Positions 33,991-47,059 of a stretch of 64,000 nucleotides of DNA are shown one piece after another (positions within the stretch are counted from its first letter, which is position 1; every line of letters begins with the position of its first letter). A program made the translations under genes and the position numbers. The notes under the pieces are model-generated. The model was not told where the DNA came from, did no database searches, and saw nothing but the letters and a program-made list of their open reading frames with translations. The DNA lies in the NCBI GenBank assembly GCA_013399695.1, contig VXAU01004951.1, positions 438,240-502,239 on the forward strand, read 5' to 3'. This DNA is from Formicarius rufipectus (Eukaryota > Chordata > Aves > Passeriformes > Formicariidae).

Positions 33991-36055
33991 TTTCATTTCA
34001 TTGATCCCAAAGTTCCTTACAGCAGACGTGTGTGATATTTGTACCGGTATCAAAGTGCAGCCTCCTCTGTGATGGGATATAACAGGTGTTTAACAGAGTG
34101 AGAATTTCCTCCCACCACATCACCTAAACCAACATACAGCTGCTGCTGCATCCAACAGGAATGGCTGGACAGGTTGTGTACAAACACAACGTACAGCAGA
34201 GGGATGATAGCGCATGCATGATGCTTGCAAATTTCTTTTCTTAGATTAGTATTGAATTCCATCTTTGAGAGTGACTTTAGAGCCTAAGGGGTAGTCCATG
34301 TGGGCAGGTTGTTCAGGTGTAATGGAAGATGTGGATTTTAGCACCTGTCATTGCAGTGGTGGATTTGGGTTACTCAGGCTGTTGGGAAAGCCACTCAGAA
34401 GGAGCTCAAGTGAATGAGGCTGTTTGTGAGAGGGGATGAGTTATATAGGGGGGTTGCAGGGATATTTTCTCAAAATCACACCTTACATGTGAGTGATAAA
34501 ACTTTCCCATGCAAGCAAACCCACAGACCCACTTGGTGAAATGAAGGTTAGCAATTGCCTGTCTCTTTTTAGAACGTATCACAGGGCTTGGTAGCTCATG
34601 GAAGGGATATTTTAAAGCTACACCCAGCATGTCCCTCTTAGAAATCTGTGGCAGCACCAATATGTTTCTGAGTCACTGACACTGTTATTTGCAGTTTCTC
34701 CCATCCAAATAGTGACAGTTCATTTCTCAGCTCTGTTCAGCTTGTCAGATCTGTGGTGGGGTGGCATGGCTCTTCAGGCACAGTTACTGAAAAGAGGGAC
34801 AGAGAAACCCCTCAAATTTCTATTGTCTTTCATTGTGATGACATTTATCAAATTTCCTCTTTCTGAAAAGTTCAGCTCAGATGTGTTCCCCTGTCTTCCT
34901 ACCAGTGTCCCTCTGATGGGTAGAGAAGCTGAGCCAATGGGCAACATGTGCTTGGCAAAAAAAAGGGGCAAAGGTGTTGGATAAGGGAGGAAGAAGGAAA
35001 GGGGAAGATTCACTAAAAATACGAAACAAACAAACAAAACATATCAGAACTTCAGAAAGGAACAGAGAAAGAGGTAGAAAAATAAACCTGTTAAGATTGT
35101 ACAAAAGACTTCTTAAGCCCCCACATAACAGTCCACAGTCTTTATAACACCTGAAAAAACATGTGTTGTCTTTACTGTTGTGTCTGCCAATGTCCTTGTC
35201 ATATAGCTACTTCTGCATTTTCTGGTCCTTATCTTTTTCCTGCATTTCCCCACTACCTGTTTTTTCCTCTAATTATTATTTGCCTCAGTCACTGTCCTGT
35301 GCCTTCAGGAGTTTTTTTGAATCCCTTTTTCCCTGACTCCTGAGTCTGGAAGGGCTACAAGAGGTTTCTTTTATTTCTAAGAGAGGGACAGCCACAACAG
35401 ATCATGCCCACACACCTTCTCTTTCTTAGGCTACATCAGGGTATGTCCTAGAAGAAGAAAGGCAATCTGAACTGAGAATTGAGATCGCCTGAAGAGAGGA
35501 GATCTAAACTGAACTTCCAGATCTTCTTCATGTTTTTCGCTTACAGTCTGTGTTTGTGGTGCTGGGTGGATTTGGAGTGGTCTCTGCCTCCATCAGCTGC
35601 ATAGCTTAACTGCCTGTTCTGAGGGGGTCATTTGGAGAAGACCATCCATTAGGGGAAGAGTGGCTACATACAGCATAGGCACATTTTAAAATGCTTTTTC
35701 CTAGGCTTGTGACAGTCAATAGCCTGGAACTTACCTGGTACTAGTAGTGTGCACTACATGACATTGGTACCACCACTGCAGGGGGTCCATCTAGAAACCA
35801 TCTCTTTTTAAAAATCATTGCAATCCAAGCACAGTCAGCTCTGCTGACATCCCTGAGCCACAGGCTCTGTGGCAGAGGCAGTGGCTGATATTTGTCATGT
35901 AATTTCCAAGATAGGAACTGGTCACAACTGTCCTCATCCTGAGGTCCAGTCTCCACAGAATGTGCAGAGAGTTTCATGCCAAGAGGAAGCCTTGTTTAGG
36001 CCCTGCTGACCACATGATTGTGTACTAAAGAACTGACTGAAAAATCCACTGGAAT
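33991..36055. other. Unique non-coding DNA, nothing recognised
   Basis: Frames of 70-90 codons without domains. A donor-like CAG|GTAAGTTCC exists on the minus strand at about 35726-35734 but lacks a strong acceptor. No repeat family is identified. Confidence 0.5.
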
Positions 36056-36275
36056 GAACACGACCTCACTGAACAGAGACGTACTCACTAATTATATTGA
36101 TAAGTTTTGCTTGTGCATAGCAATGAGTCACATATTTTAACTCCCAGGAGTACAAATGATCCCTCAGCTGCTGTTTGGTTTCTCTTTCTGTTAGGCTGCA
36201 TCTAGCTCGTCTGTGTGTCAGAATAAAAATTCCGAGGGAGCGATGCATGCTGGATTGGTAGCATCTGCCATCTTC
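36056..36275. promoter_or_regulatory. Candidate conserved non-coding element
   Basis: Unique sequence with CACTAATTATATTGATAAG, AATGAGTCACATATT (an AP-1-like TGAGTCA), AGAATAAAAATTCCGAGG and GGAGCGATGCATGC. CpGs are retained in AT-rich context. No coding frame longer than 60 codons. Confidence 0.28.
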
Positions 36276-39200
36276 CCAAAAGATGTGTTAGATAGTCTTG
36301 ATGGCTTGCATATGTAGGTCTGAACTCTCTGTGGCTGAGGGAATGTCATAGTGGTGACATCTGCCCTCAAAGTTCAGAGTTTGTTAAAACACTGCCAAAT
36401 ATGAGTTTTCAGCAAGACATCTCTTGAATCTGGAAATCACCAGAGAACACACTTTCCTGGGAGATTTTCATTAGTTCTTTTATAAGTAATCAGAACAACT
36501 TCTCTATGTGTCTTAAAACTGTAGAGCTGTTTGAGAATGAGTGAATGGAAGTCATGAAAGGTAGAAGTAAACAGGTTTTGTTTTGCCTCATGGTTGGACC
36601 AAGGTTCACAGATAGTTGTTTCTTTATTCGCCTAAATCACTGTGGTAATCTGGAAAAGTCTCAATGTCCAAACATCCATCCTCCTTGGCATTTACTATCA
36701 TACATGGACAGGAATTTGTGATAATGGAATGACTGAAAGAGAGAATGAAGTGGGTAACTCAAGCCAGGTCGCTGTTTCAGGCTAAACATGACATAAATGG
36801 AAGACCCAAAGATACAGCCATTCACTGATTTGCTGTGCTTACAGATATCTTCTCAAACATGCAGCATTTCCTTCTTGATAGCATTGCTGTTGTATGTTAC
36901 TGTCCATCTGCAAGGAGATTACATATTTAGCATCTGTCTACCCATCCATCAGCATTACGTTTCTTAAGGCACCAGTTAATGTGGAGTTGTAGCATCTGTC
37001 TTTCTTGCCACCTGCTTGCTGTATTTTGCATCTCTGCTGGCAGAAAATTCCCTTTCTAGTGGGCATTTTCTCTTTTGTGTCTCAGTTCAGGTAGAGACTT
37101 ACTAGCTCTCTTTCATGGAGATTGTTTTTTTCTTTCTCTCCATAGTGCTTCTTGAATGTAAAATAAAAGTGAGGCAGGTTGAGACATTTAGCCTTACTGC
37201 TGATACAGGCATGACTTGAAATGTGTCACTGTTTCCTGATGGCACAGGACAGCTCACTTCTGCAATTACTCACAATACCGGCAGGATGTCAGAATACTGA
37301 CTTGCAGAGCTTCCCTATTCAAACATCTTACTTGTGATTAAGAAAGATGTTGGTGTTCTCATTATTCAGAAGTATTAAAAGAGTCATCCTAGTATGTGGA
37401 AAAGTGGCTGACTTGGACACCAGAGCAATGTACAGGTGAACATCTTGACCTTTTAACTGCCAGACTATTAGCCATGCAGTCAGGTGAAGAGTTCCAGTAC
37501 TGAATCTACCAAGACTTGTTACCCAGAGACTTTGTTCTGTATGGAGCTGATGTACCCTGGAAGCTCAGGGCAATTAGCTGTGGACAATGAGAGCAGAATG
37601 TAATGACAAGTCCTCAAGGCCAAAGTGCTCAGCTGCTTCACTATTGGAGGTCTTGGACACTCTACAGGGCCTGACCTTCACTCTTGAGCTTCACCCCTGG
37701 CATGTAGATAATCAAGGGGCTGGACTAACTGGAATAGAAAATTGTGGTAAACACTGTACAGTTTCAAAGCTCTTCTGCTGCCAAAGGCTGCAGGTTATGG
37801 AGACAGCATAAGCCAGATAGTTTTGACTCTTTAATTTTTGTCATTAAAAAGAAGAAAAGCAGAATCTAAATGCAGGGTGTACCTTGTCCCTAGATGAAAC
37901 ACTAGCTTACTGTGAGTCTTCTAATGATACTTAGAAGCCTTGACGTCATTAATAGCTGTGTGCAAAGATATATCAAAGAACTGGTCCCATCCTCAGAAAA
38001 CCTGTGATCTAAAATCCAGATCCTGCAAAGCATTAGGAATCTGTTTAGCAATATGTTGCAATTATTACTGATAAAAATCACTATTAAGGAACATATAGGT
38101 CCCAAATATCATTCAGGAACCCAGATTACTGAGTCCTCTAATGATACACAATAAAGACAGTTCCCAAACCAGCAAGTTTACAGTCAAAATGTTGAGCACT
38201 GCCATTCTGCTGGATTTCTTACATTGCATACAAATTCAGTGCCTGTGTAAGGCTTTGCAGACACCATGCATAAAATGAGGAAAAGATAAGAAATAGATAC
38301 AACAAAGATATAAGTGGGAGCATAAGGTAACAATGTAATGTAATATTAAGAATATAAATCTAAGATAGAATTGAAAATATTCCAAGAGCTTGGGTTTTTC
38401 TGCACCATTAACTTGATTGCATCACACACCAGAATATATATATATTCTCCATTCTTATTTTACCTGTGAAATGTACAATTTCATATATAATGTGTGATAA
38501 ATAGGATGTACAATGGGGTAAATCAATAGTGCAGGAGAAACTTTAACATATGGAATGGCTTGACTTCTAAGTGCTTGATTTCTCGGTCTTAATATTTTAG
38601 CTATGCTGGGTTTTCATACTGTGGATATATTTGCATGCATGTGCCCTCCTGAAGAACTAGGTGAAACAGAAGCCAAACTTAGCTATGTAGCAGTGGTGTC
38701 TTTAAAAAGAAAGACCTAACGAGCTCACTGCAAAGCCCATCTGTTTGACAGGCCATTTGTTGAGTGCTAGTGCAGCTGGAGTGGGATTGTCTCCGATGGG
38801 AATAGATAGGCAGGCTGATAATTTTTATACAGGAGAGCTGAATCTGTGGGGGAAGAAAAATGTTTCTGCATTAGTTTTGTTACCTTTTTGTTGCCCTATT
38901 TGTTAATAGCAGGACTTCCTGGGGGCTCTTTTCCTATTTCAAAATTGAGATAAATAAAGAAAAATAGTGTTTTGTTTTGTTTGGTTTTTTCCATAACCTT
39001 AGGGATAAACCAGGCTGGCTCTGTAGAATGACAGAGATTTTCTCCTGTGGAGTAGGGAGTGCTGGGGTTTAGAACATGTTATTTTAGACAGATATCTATC
39101 TGGACAGAGTGAAAAACCTGAAGATGATAAATGGCCTGTATTTGCACATTTCCCAACTGAAATGCTAGCATTACTGGAGGCCCATTTCCCAAATCTGATC

Positions 39201-40263
39201 TGAAAGACATGCTTCATACTTATGTCTCTTCCTAGTGCTTTTATACCATCATAAAGACTTTAGTATCCCATCAAGACATATTAACATTTTTCCTTGAGCT
39301 GGGATGGTATGAAAGTGGCTTATTTTCCAAAACTCATCATGCCTTCTATAGGTAACAAAGAAGTCCCATATATCCTCACTTTCAGTCCTCTTAGAAGTTT
39401 AGGGCAGGAAGGAGGCTTGATGTGACAGTCGAATAGGTAAGAACTCTGATGAAGTCTATGAAAATACAGCCTAAGGCTCTCAGGGAAAAATCATTTTTAC
39501 CACTAGTGCCCTTTTCCAGTGTGATGGCCACAGCTCAGTTTTTGTTCTCTCTTTTCTTAAGGAAGGAAACACAGACTGACAAGCATATACAGGAGTGGAA
39601 GGTAACAGATGATACATGGAAGCATTATGTATGAACATAAACATAAATATATGATGGAAAACATTGCATAGCCCCTGTCAGTTTCCCCCCTCCTTCTGTC
39701 TTTTCCTTTCTAATCACATAAATTAATATTTTATTTTTGTGCAGCGGTAAGGGAGATATATTATTGAAGGGATCAGGGATCGTGTTTTCCCAGAGTCCCT
39801 CCCCATTCCCTGGTTTTCTGTGCTAGATAAGGCAAGTTTAAAAAGAAAAATAAGCAATGACTTCTAGGGTTGGAGTTGTGGAGGTTCCAAAAGTTCCACC
39901 CAAACACTTGTGGAAAGACCCTCTACAAGGTTGCACTTATACCTCAAGTCCTACTTGTCATACTGTGATACTCAGTAAGGCCATGAATAAGGCCCCCATG
40001 AGACAAATACATTGAGTTTGGCTCTAATAAATTATAGAGATGCCCAATGTCTGGATATGGTCTGAAGAATGGCATGTTGCTCTCAGTCCTGCTTGCAGTT
40101 TTGGGTTCTGCATCTGTGTTTGTCACAGGATCCCTGCCCAAAAACAGTGCTTCTATATTTGTGTAGCATGTTATAAAATACATGCATGAAAAACTCTAAA
40201 GAAAATAGTGCATTGTGATATTTTGGTTTCAGGCATAGCAAAATATGCTGCTGGTTTGTGGTG
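36276..40263. other. Unique AT-rich non-coding DNA, nothing recognised
   Basis: About 4 kb with few frames over 75 codons. A small (AT)n run lies near 38434-38447. No coding exon, RNA gene or confident repeat is identified. Confidence 0.55.
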
Positions 40264-40300
40264 TGTTTGTTTGGGTTTTTTGTTTGTTTGTTTGTTTTTT
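40264..40300. repeat. (TTTG)n low-complexity tract with GGG step
   Basis: TTTGTTTGGG, six T, then GTTTG units. It has the same organisation as 20662-20715. Confidence 0.9.
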
Positions 40301-41284
40301 CTGGAACAGACCTGAGGGTTTCTCATCCAGGGAATTACGAATATTTCAGGTGCACTGAATTCAAATCAATTCAGCAAAGATTTTCCTGGTTTCAGTTTCA
40401 TGGAGGAGAAAGGGCAACACTAGAAATTCTTTATCCACACCAAATCTGCACTGTCCCTCAACAGGTCAACCTGCATAAAATGTGCTCAAAATCTCCAAAT
40501 CCAAGATAATGCTTTATGCTGTTAAAAACCATTACTCCTCAGGGTGCCAAAGCATGAAAGTGCTGATGAATCTGTCTATAATGTCAGTTCAAAATAGCAG
40601 TTGAAAAGAGATGAGGTATCCTCTGAAAACAGTTAATGGGGCAAGTAGGTGCTCCCTCCAGACCAGGTATAGGGGGACACAAACATTCCCTGTGTGAATC
40701 TCCAAGTAAGATACAGCAGGGATTCGATGCGGTGACCTAGAGATAACACATGTGTTTAGGTCATGTTTGTTGCTGGCGTTTAAGATGCCAATGTGTTCTT
40801 TTCTGTTGAGTCTCCCAGCTGTCACAAATGTGTTCTAGAAAAAAAACCTGCTGGGGAGAATAAATTGATCCCACAGGCTGATCTGAATGATATTCCTTTC
40901 TGGCTTTTGGTGGTAGAAGGAGATGTAGTTGAGAGTGGGGGTCCTGCATGTATCACAGCCATTTGTCAGACTCCCAAGAGTTCAGTGAGAAGCTTTGTCA
41001 TATCCTGGCGTGCTGTGAGGCCTTTAATGTCCCATGCAAAATTTTCACTTTCAATGCAGCGAAGGTGTTGGCATGGTTTAGAAACACAGATCATCAGCCT
41101 CCATGAAAGTCATGCAAGAAAAGCTGCCCTGCTTTATCTTAGGCCCTCCCTAACCTCCCCTTTCTGCCCCTGGGGCTGCTCCCAACCCCATGACCCCTCT
41201 TGCTTACTTCATGGCTGAGAAAGCACACATAGCTGTAGCAGAAATTTGCATTCTCCTCTGTGTCCTCCCCCTTCCCGACCACAC
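40301..41284. other. Unique non-coding DNA, nothing recognised
   Basis: A 141-codon frame at 40793-41218 is among the longest in the window. It has no signal peptide, membrane segment or domain, its composition is ordinary, and smaller minus-strand frames overlap it. I treat it as chance. Confidence 0.5.
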
Positions 41285-41400
41285 ACAGAAAGAAAATTCA
41301 ATTAAGCAAGTGATTTGCTGTTCTGTTTAAGTTACAATAGTAGTAATCACACCAATTATAGAAATCAAGTTGGCAATCATGGACCCTGCCCTCTGCGTTG
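41285..41400. promoter_or_regulatory. Candidate conserved non-coding element
   Basis: AT-rich unique block with AAATTCAATTAAGC, AGTAGTAATCACACC and CCAATTATAG. It resembles enhancer cores in texture only. Confidence 0.22.
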
Positions 41401-41748
41401 CTTATTAACTTCATTCCAGTGTGTGATTTCCCTCCGCCCCACTGAAATTGGTGAATGTCACCTGTGTATTTCCCTGCTCCTCCAGGCTGTAATAGCATCT
41501 TTGAAACCTAACAACCAATTGCTGCCCTCAGACATGTAGTCAGATTTATCCCTTCCTCTCTCTATTACAATAATGAGTGGGTAGCAGATGTACTCAAATG
41601 TTGCAGTATTCTCCCTCTGTCCTCCCTCCCTTCCCCTAGCAAGCAATAGTTTGAATCTTAAACAGTGTCTTGGATTACTTAGTGAAAACATTTCCCAGGC
41701 CCAGGGGAAAAATAGTTACAGAACTGCCTAGGATCTTTTTTTCCATTT

Positions 41749-41865
41749 TCCCTTTTTTTTTTTCTTTCTTAATCCTATCTTTCTTTCTACTTGGATGAAT
41801 TTTCTTTAATTATTCAAACAGTACAACAAGAAGCACCATTAAATATGATGACAGATGTCTCCCTC
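41749..41865. promoter_or_regulatory. T-rich tract followed by an AT-rich candidate element
   Basis: A T-rich tract (41749-41770) precedes a block with CTTTAATTATTCAAAC and CCATTAAATATGATG. Support is limited to motif texture. Confidence 0.18.
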
Positions 41866-42529
41866 TGTTCCTCTTCTCCCATTCCCAAGATTATCAATGG
41901 AAAGCCCTTCACAGGTGAAATATCACCTTTTTTTTTTGCCCCAAAAATTTACCTTATTTTGTGAGTGTAAGCAGATTTTTTTCTTGGCTTCCTTTTGTTA
42001 CCTCTTCCTCCAGTTAAAGAGTTAAGGCAATGTAAGATCCAAAATATATTGGATTACAGAAATTTTTGAGACAAAGCTGTTCGTCCAGTTTCTTTGGCTC
42101 AGTCAGGAAATCCTGCCTTTTTCTTCTATGAAATGCTGAGATGCTGTATTTCAAACGTGGCCCCTAGCTTTGGGATGCAGCAGCTGCTCCAGATATCCAG
42201 GTACCCTCCAAAAACAGGAACACTCAGATCGCCATCTTCTTTCAGTAGAAATGGTTACTGCTCAGTTGTACATATGTATGAGTTCAGTGTGAAATTGGGT
42301 TGTGACATGTGGAGGGAATGAGACGAGGTGATGAATGAGATTAATCTTGCACTACTTTAAAAAGATTTCAAGATCTTTGAATAGAAATGCCAGTGAAAGA
42401 AGAAAAAAAATTACAATTCTTCTTATTGATACTGCTCTTTTTTGCTGCTTTGCTCAATCCCAGGGCTGGGAGATGATCTCACATCTCAGGGCCAAACTTA
42501 ACTCTAACATAAGTACTTAGACAGCTCTG
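41866..42529. other. Unique non-coding DNA, nothing recognised
   Basis: AT-rich single-copy sequence between the T-rich tract and the CR1 3' end. No gene is recognised. Confidence 0.55.
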
Positions 42530-42972
42530 CAGAATGGGACCTTTGGAGAACATCTCATTTCAACCCTCCTGACGTGAAGAGGGACATCTTCCACTAGATC
42601 AAGTTGTTTAAAGTGACATCTAACCTCGCCTTGAGCACTTAGAGGGAGAGGGCATCCACAACTTCTCTTGACAACCTTTCTCACCACCTTCATAGTAAAG
42701 AATTTCTTTCTTATACACCATCTAAATTTACCATTGTTTCGTTTCAAGCTGTTGCCCCTTGTCCTGTCCCTGCAGACCCTGGTAAAAGATCCCTCATCAT
42801 CTTTCCTATAAACACCCCTTATATATTGGAAGGCGACAATAAGGTGTCCATGGAGCCTAGTGTTTTCCAGGCTGAACAAACCTATGTCTCTTGGCCTTTC
42901 TTCATAGCAGAGATTTTCCAGTCCTTTGAGCATTCTTATGGCCATCCTCTGGACTTGCTCATTCAAGTCCAT
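42517..42972 (-). pseudogene. CR1 ORF2 C-terminal remnant (151 codons)
   Basis: The frame keeps the CR1 ORF2 C-terminus: about residues 6-40 hold 'QVQRMAIRMLKGLENL', 'YEERPRDIGLFSLEN' and 'LIVAFQYIRG', and residues 60-95 hold 'RVCRDRTRGNSLKRNNGKF' and 'CIRKKFFTMKVV'. After that the reading frame departs from the family, because about nine bases with the usual 'HWN' codons are missing. It then reads into what was 3' UTR. It lacks the catalytic reverse-transcriptase domain and is inert. Confidence 0.85.
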
Positions 42973-43605
42973 GTCTTTTTGTGCTAAGGACCCCAGAAGT
43001 GAATGCAGTACTCCATTGGGGTCTCACAAGAACAGAAGGGAAAAAATCACCTCCCTTGCCCTGCTGGTGGCACTTGTTCTCATGCAGCTTAGGTTGCAAT
43101 TTGTTTCCTGGGCTGGGAAAGCACACTGGTGGCTCATATCTAATTTTTTATCTGCCAGCATTTCCAAGTTCTTTTCCACAGGGCTGCACTCAATCAATTA
43201 ATTCCCCAGGCTGTATTCATTTTAGGGACCTTGCACTTGGCCTTGTTGAACTTCATAATGGGCCCAATTCACCAGCCTGTCAAGATCCTTCTGGATAGCA
43301 TCCCTCAGCTTCCTGTGATGTGTGAACTCTCTGAGGGTGGACTTGAACCCACTATGTCATTAATAAATGCGTTAAACAATACCAGTCCTGATGGACCCTT
43401 AAGGGACACCACATCTCTATTTGCATCACTAAGTCATTGAGGGCAACTTATTCCATACATCCTTATTGCAATTCTTTATCCATCTACTACTACATCCATA
43501 AAGCCCATATTGTTCCAATTTATCAACAAAAATGTTGGCCTGGTCCATGTCAAAGGCATTACAGAGGTAAAGATAGATTACATCAGATGTCATTCCATCA
43601 AAGTG
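42530..43605 (-). mobile_element. CR1 LINE, 5'-truncated, antisense
   Basis: Read on the minus strand, this is the 3' part of an avian CR1 retrotransposon: the end of ORF2 (reverse-transcriptase protein) and the 3' UTR. Plus-strand landmarks in order are 'ggacatcttccactagatca', 'catagtaaagaatttctttc', 'ccaggctgaacaaacctatg', 'gccatcctctggacttgctc', 'ggggtctcacaagaacagaa', 'gggctgcactcaatcaatta', 'ggaccttgcacttggccttg' and 'gtcaaggatc'-type segments to about 43605. The 5' end is missing, as is usual for CR1. A deletion near 42686 and other frameshifts break ORF2. Only the 42517-42972 minus-strand frame stays open, giving a 151-residue piece that includes the 'RDRTRGN' and 'IRKKFFT' motifs of the family C-terminus. 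The terminal 8-bp repeats are not evident. Confidence 0.93.
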
Positions 43606-46600
43606 TTATCCTGCCTTTTCCAGTGCACAGCTGCTCCTCATGCCACTTCCAGTTGTACTCCTGCCTTTCCCACACCCAGTGTGTCTGGGTTGGGCATTCT
43701 TCAATCATTCATGGTATTGGCTGCAGTCTTAAAAAAATGGCTGTTAGGAGGATGTTAATTTAGATGCTTGTTCAAAAGTCAAATTAGCCTCTCACATCTC
43801 TGCCTTTTTGGGATCACTGTTTTTCCTGTGGTTGGTCTGCTGTATTATTTACACTTTCCACAAGAGAGGTGGCAAGCCATCTGGATTTGGTGTGCAGCCA
43901 AAGCTGATCAGATTGTCCACAGAATTAAGATAGAGCTGCCACGTATTGGGAATATCAAGCCCTTTAACAGGTATGAGAGCAGTTCTGGAGTGGCATTTTC
44001 CCAACATACTGTGCTTGGTAAATTGGGCAGCACTGAAGCATTTAAAGAATACTCTTTGTTATGTCTGTCCTCTACAGCCTGTCTCATTCTACAGCTCTCT
44101 AAACAAGCTCATTACAAATTTGTGTCATACTTGGGTCAATGTGTTCATGCAGCAAAGTTGAGACCTGGCCACCAGAGTAACTTTGGGATTTGATGTGGTG
44201 CTGAGTGGTGACTCCTTGTCATGTCATAACCATACTGCCCTGAATTACTGCCATGGTATGGCCCTGCCTCTTACCTTGAGTGGCTCAGGCAATCTCCTGA
44301 TCAAGCTGCCAGAGAGGCACAGTTGCACTTCTTGCCAAGTAAGGGAGGATCCTGTTTAACTACAAGTGTATCGTGATAGGAACCAGTATTTATTATAGAA
44401 ATAATAAATTTGGGCCTAGAATTTCAAGCAAATGGTCACTCCAATGTTATACTCTCCCTTGATAAACTTTATTGTCATTAGTCCATACTAAGAGGGAGTT
44501 GTTCTGGCTGCCCCAGCGTGCACTGTCAGCAACAGAGGAGAGCCACTGCTAGGACTGCTCTGCTGCAGCTGGTGGTGAGGTGGCTGTTTCCCTTGGGTTC
44601 CCCACAGCCTGATGTCCTGTGCTGGGATTCGGGCTGTGGCATTACCTCCTGCAGTGGGCTGAGTGCCGGCATCGCGGGGTTTGACAGCAGTGCCAGGACA
44701 AGTGCCTGGCTGCACTCTCAGCAATCCCCAGAGCAGGCACAGGCTGTATAATCGCTCAGACAGGAGTGGTTTAATCCTAGAGAAGGGAACAGATGGGGAA
44801 GGGAAATGGCAGCATTTCAGGATGTGCAGGTGTTACCTGCCACAGTGCTGCTTTCGGTTGGCTGCACAGCGAGGTTTTGCTGGTCTTCCTGCCACCTTGG
44901 CTGGCCTGTGGGCTCAGAGACCTTCCAGCCCTGTGGCAGGTGGGGCAGAGGGGGCCATTGTGTCCTGGCCAGACCCCTAGAGTTTTCATTCTTGTGTGTT
45001 TTCCTGTCCTGACTCCCAGCCACGTGTAAATCTTCCCCCACTCTTCACCTGCCAGAGCCCAGGGCGATGAAGGATCAGGTGGCAGGTAAAGTAATCAATC
45101 TGAAGGGCTTTTAGCAGTGCGTCCTGCCATCATTTGACAGTGCATCTCTGTCAAGGAGACTGTGTCTTTCCTTGATCAATAAATCAATCTGTCCTTTTTT
45201 ACCTTTATTCACCAGCATGTCAGTCATTTCATACCATGGACAATGTAGAGCTGGCATTGAAATGGCATGGTAAACATCGCCTCTTGCTGAGACCCCTGAG
45301 GGCTGGATCCAAGTCCAGGGCCTCTGCAGGAACTCTACTCACGCCCATGTAGCTGAGGATAGCACTGATCCACATTCCTTTACCTGCCTGGGTCACTGGG
45401 TTGTATCTGCTGTTTGAGACAGGTCCTCTGTCAGGATGTTTCTGTGATGCACCTGAGTATTTCTCTGAGAAGCCTTGGGCTAGTGTCTGTGTAAGCCACA
45501 GGACTTCATTCTCATTATGTGTCACCACCTCAGACATCTCTCCTAACACCCTGTGCAACAGGACTCTGCCAGCATTTTGCATCCCTCAAGTTCTTACTTC
45601 CATATGCTAGAGGAGTTCCACAGATGTGTTTTGGAGAGAAAAAAACGTGGTCTCCCATGGCTAGTTGCTGATGGAGGCATGAAGGACTCTTCTAGATCCA
45701 TGCCAAGCCTGGGCTGGGGCAGACTGCTGAGCTTTGCTGGATGGGACTCGGTGCTGCTGGTCTAGGGTTGGCTCTGCACTCTGGATAAATGCTGCGCACA
45801 GGGTGGGCTGAGCTGCTGGTGCCTGCCTGCTAAGGTTTGTAGAGACGTAGCTTGTGTCAGCCTCAATCTCCTATTTATCTCCTCTTGTTCCTGCTGTCAC
45901 AACTCTTTCTTGCAAATGCAGAGTGAAGAGGGCAGTAGCACTGGGCAGAGAGGGACTGACAAAGAGCTGCAGCCTCAGAACTGTAGTGTGAATGCTGCCT
46001 GCATGCTGTGACATCTTTGCTTCTTTTACTGAGGAACAGACCAAGGATCGCCAAAGTCAGTTTGCTTAGGAATGTCATTCTGTAATATCGAAGTGAAAGG
46101 CTGTGCCTCTTTCAGCATCTCTTCCACAAAACTGAGATGTGATTATATGAGACTAGAAAACAGCTGGTTTGGATGTGTCATGCTAATTTAGGTCATCTTC
46201 TTATGTTTCTTTATTGCTCTTGGCTCTTTTTAGCAACAAGCTTTTCTTTCTCCTAGCAGATTTTGCCCTAAGGTCTCCTATTGCAAGCCCAAGGTGTACT
46301 AAAGGGGGTCCCAGTGGACGCCATAAAAATGCCTCAGCTGGGGCTTGAGAATTCCTCAGGCTAGTCTAGAAACATTAAGAAACATCAAAACCAAGGTATC
46401 AAGAGACTGGAAGTTTCCTTTTGGAGTCACAAGGAGTCCCTGCAACACATCAGTCTTCCAGGAGCCAACACCAGACTGTGACTCACATTACCATGTCCCC
46501 TACCTCTATGCTGTAACAACAAGATCAGTCTCCCTCTTCAGACACTTCTAATTGTATCCTTAGGCTATCATGACTATAACTACACCACTACACTAATTAG

Positions 46601-47044
46601 GCTTACGGTTCAACATCTTTCTTAATTTCTCCTTTCCTTAATTTCTTTGAAATGTTTTAGACAGCCATCATAACTTAACCAGTCTCTCATCACCTAACAT
46701 CCTTCATGTTTCCCTCCCTCTCCCCTGGATGCAGGTGTCATATGCCAAGCCTCTGTTACAGCTTCTCTGCAGCTGGTGGCTTGTGGCACATCTCCTTCCA
46801 TTCACGCAGCAGGGGAGCTGCTAACAGAGCAACAAGAGTCCTGTCCTCACCCCTACTGTGAGGTCTGGGGAGGCCTTCTTGTGTTGCACAGTAACAGCTG
46901 CATAACTCCTGTATGACCCTGGATTAGTTCTCCTCTTAATTGGTCTTACTTCTTTGTGGAGGTCAGGCCCTGCCATCTGTTGCCAGCTCCTCAGAGAATT
47001 CAGGGAAAAATAAGGACTAGCAGCCTAAAATGTGGTTCTTGCCT
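43606..47044. other. Unique non-coding DNA, nothing recognised
   Basis: Frames up to 141 codons (43768-44193) and a somewhat more GC-rich stretch at 44500-45050 with many overlapping frames on both strands. None has a domain. A faint continuation of CR1-like sequence beyond 43605 could not be confirmed. Confidence 0.5.
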
Positions 47045-47059
47045 AAAAAAAAAAAAAAN
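47045..47059 (+). repeat. Poly(A) run of 14 followed by an ambiguous base (N)
   Basis: Fourteen A (47045-47058) are followed by the window's only N at 47059. This is a sequencing or assembly ambiguity at a homopolymer, not biology. Confidence 0.97.

Noticed and set aside
33985..34030. 'cattgatcccaaagttcctt' as an old SINE fragment
   Set aside because: The match is short and the downstream part of the repeat cannot be found.
35700..35800. Minus-strand donor CAG|GTAAGTTCC with a possible exon to the right
   Set aside because: The candidate acceptor (complement of 'ctgcagggggtcc') has a poor pyrimidine tract, and the frame has no homology.
39420..39440. GAATAG|GTAAGA on the plus strand as a second ratchet point
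   Set aside because: The upstream sequence is purine-rich and lacks an acceptor pyrimidine tract.
40793..41218. 141-codon plus-strand frame
   Set aside because: Among the longest frames, but without signal peptide, membrane segment, domain or exon-like borders; chance frames of this length are expected in 64 kb.
43768..44193. 141-codon plus-strand frame next to the CR1
   Set aside because: It does not match CR1 ORF1 or ORF2 or any family I know, and another frame overlaps it on the same strand.
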